Positions 6,035-7,013 of a stretch of 7,013 bases of DNA are shown piece by piece (the stretch's first letter is position 1; every line of letters begins with the position of its first letter). This DNA comes from Sphingobacteriales bacterium (GTDB taxonomy: Bacteria; Bacteroidota; Bacteroidia; Chitinophagales; Chitinophagaceae). The notes below the pieces were generated by a model that saw only the letters and a list, made by a program, of their open reading frames with translations, did no database searches and had not been told where the DNA came from. The DNA lies in contig JAHEZF010000084.1 in the NCBI GenBank assembly GCA_023251215.1, positions 1 through 7,013 on the forward strand, in the 5' to 3' direction. The position numbers and the translations under genes were made by a program.

Positions 6035-6763
6035 ATGAAAGCAATCATTATTGATGACGAAAGATTGGCCCGCCAGGAATTAAAAAAATTGTTGCAGGAG
6101 TTTCCTGAAGTTGAAGTAGTGGATGAAGCTACCAATGCTGAAGAAGGAATAACGAAAATAGAAAATCAGAATCCCGATTTGATTTTTCTCGATATCCAGA
6201 TGCCGGGTAAGTCGGGGTTTGATATGCTGTCGCAACTGGAAAAAAGTCCACAGGTTATTTTTACTACGGCCTATGATGAATTTGCCTTGAAAGCGTTTGA
6301 GGTAAATGCACTGGATTACTTGTTGAAACCGGTAGAGCCAAAGCGGCTGGCTGATGCCATTCAGAAACTGCATTTTCTGGAAACGAAAGAACCCAGGTCA
6401 GAGGCGGAGAATTTTAACAACAGCATCCTTACTGAAAGTGACCAGGTTTTTGTAAAAGACGGTGAACGTTGCTGGTTTGTAAAACTGAGCGATATACGTT
6501 TATTTGAAAGTGTAGGGAATTATGCGAAAGTTTTTTTTGCCAACAACAAGCCGCTTATCTTAAAATCGCTGAATGCACTGGAGGAAAGACTGGATGAAAA
6601 AACTTTTTTCCGTGCCAACCGAAAGCATATTGTCAACCTGAGGATGGTTGATAAAATAGAACCGTATTTCAATGGCGGATTGCTGCTGGAATTGAAAGGC
6701 GGTGAGAAAATAGAAGTGAGCCGCAGGCAAACGGTGAAGTTTAAAGAGATGATGAGCCTGTGA
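6035..6763 (+). CDS. LytTR-family response regulator
   Basis: This 242-residue protein has a receiver domain followed by a LytTR DNA-binding domain and is the obvious partner of the kinase just upstream. The receiver (about 1-118) shows the acidic pair Asp7-Asp8, phospho-acceptor Asp53 in FLDIQMPG, Thr78 in FTTAY and Lys98 in LLKPVEP, all conserved positions. The LytTR domain (about 136-240) starts at DQVFVKDG and includes FESVGNYAKV at 157-166, FFRANRKHIVNL at 191-202 and VSRRQTVKF at 228-236. Domains of this kind bind paired short direct repeats in promoters through beta strands. The length is typical of the LytR/AlgR type. The ATG at 6035 begins MKAIIIDDE, the standard receiver start, with only a weak AAAG before it. 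Targets are unknown; the divergent region 4718-4917 and the peptidase that follows are the nearest candidates. Confidence 0.96.
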   Translation: MKAIIIDDERLARQELKKLLQEFPEVEVVDEATNAEEGITKIENQNPDLIFLDIQMPGKSGFDMLSQLEKSPQVIFTTAYDEFALKAFEVNALDYLLKPVEPKRLADAIQKLHFLETKEPRSEAENFNNSILTESDQVFVKDGERCWFVKLSDIRLFESVGNYAKVFFANNKPLILKSLNALEERLDEKTFFRANRKHIVNLRMVDKIEPYFNGGLLLELKGGEKIEVSRRQTVKFKEMMSL

Positions 6764-6802
6764 TATTTAAAATTTAATATTGTCAATTGAATATTTGAGT
6801 TA

Positions 6803-7013
6803 ATGAAAAGATTATTTCTATCATGGTTGTTGATTACAACAACCTTTTTTGTTTATGGGCAGGATATTAATGCCATCATCAATGTCAAAGAAGTGGAAAG
6901 GATTGAAAGAATTCTTTCTGCAGATGATATGATGGGACGCAAAGTATTTACCCCCTATATTGACAAGGCTGCTGATTTTATTGCAGAAGAATTTAAAAAG
7001 GCCGGATTGCAAA
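6803..7013 (+). CDS. Exported M28-family metallopeptidase, N-terminal part (3' end beyond window)
   Basis: The frame from the ATG at 6803 stays open to the right edge, giving 70 residues. Residues 1-20 form a signal peptide: MKR, then the hydrophobic stretch LFLSWLLITTTFFV, with cleavage likely near YGQ. The next part, VERIERILSADDMMGRKVFTPYID (split as VERIERI at 29-35 and LSADDMMGRK at 38-47), then AADFIAEEFKKAGLQ at 56-70, matches the start of M28 aminopeptidase-like proteins. In these proteins a helical N-terminal segment with an 'LS.D...GR' motif and 'A..YIA..FK..GL' precedes the zinc domain. The zinc ligands lie outside the window, so activity cannot be confirmed. Family members remove N-terminal residues from peptides in the periplasm or outside the cell. 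The gene starts 39 bases after the regulator and may be co-transcribed with it, though a terminator-like hairpin lies inside its first codons. Another exported protein with a similar N-terminus is possible. Confidence 0.75.
   Translation, partial: MKRLFLSWLLITTTFFVYGQDINAIINVKEVERIERILSADDMMGRKVFTPYIDKAADFIAEEFKKAGLQ
6825..6850 (+). terminator. Terminator-like hairpin inside the peptidase signal-peptide codons
   Basis: GGTTGTT (6825-6831) and AACAACC (6838-6844) form a perfect 7-base stem around a 6-base loop, followed at once by six T residues (6845-6850). This is the layout of an intrinsic terminator, 61 bases after the regulator's stop codon. The stem has only three GC pairs, and the sequence also encodes the signal peptide (codons 8-16), so it may be coincidence or a partial attenuator. 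Confidence 0.3.

Noticed and set aside
6080..7012. Minus-strand open frames opposite the response regulator and the peptidase start
   Set aside because: The plus-strand receiver, LytTR and signal-peptide features explain this DNA fully.
1..7013. CRISPR array, tRNA, rRNA, insertion sequence or prophage genes
   Set aside because: No regularly spaced repeats, tRNA-like cloverleaf, transposase motif or phage protein was recognised on either strand.
1..7013. An integrated novel defence or biosynthetic system spanning the window
   Set aside because: The gene families are common and mostly unrelated in function. Only the kinase-regulator pair is a clear functional unit, and only the truncated patatin hints at defence, without a partner gene in view.

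Overview
The window looks like ordinary chromosomal DNA from a member of the Bacteroidota, most likely near the Chitinophagaceae or a related family; that placement is by eye. The evidence is moderately AT-rich DNA, no Shine-Dalgarno sequences before clear starts, promoter-like TTTG/TAnnTTTG elements, a secreted protein ending in a type IX secretion (Por-type) sorting domain, a LytS/LytTR two-component pair of the kind common in this phylum, and a GC-rich palindrome of a type dispersed in many of these genomes.

Layout. Three genes lie on the minus strand, read from right to left: a secreted lamin-tail-domain protein with a C-terminal sorting domain (4717-3161), dxs for 1-deoxy-D-xylulose-5-phosphate synthase (2983-1046), and a patatin-like phospholipase that runs off the left edge (901-1). 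Three genes lie on the plus strand: a LytS/YehU-type membrane histidine kinase (4918-6003), its LytTR response regulator (6035-6763), and the start of an exported M28-family metallopeptidase that runs off the right edge (from 6803). The two groups diverge from a 200-base region (4718-4917) holding candidate promoters in both directions, a perfect 12-base palindrome and a repeated 10-base motif. No gap between genes exceeds 300 bases. I see no tRNA, rRNA, CRISPR array, insertion sequence or prophage gene.

How the genes relate. The kinase and regulator are 31 bases apart and almost certainly form one signalling unit. The exported peptidase follows after 39 bases and could be co-transcribed, although a terminator-like hairpin lies in its first codons. 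The divergent secreted protein is a possible target of the regulator. dxs is a housekeeping gene of isoprenoid synthesis; the patatin gene follows it after 144 bases and has no obvious functional tie to it.

I found no convincing undescribed multi-gene system. The points most worth checking are the small DNA elements: the bulged palindrome in the dxs leader, the palindrome and repeats in the divergent promoter region, and the hairpin plus T-tract inside the peptidase signal-peptide codons. The patatin gene deserves a look at its unseen downstream neighbours.
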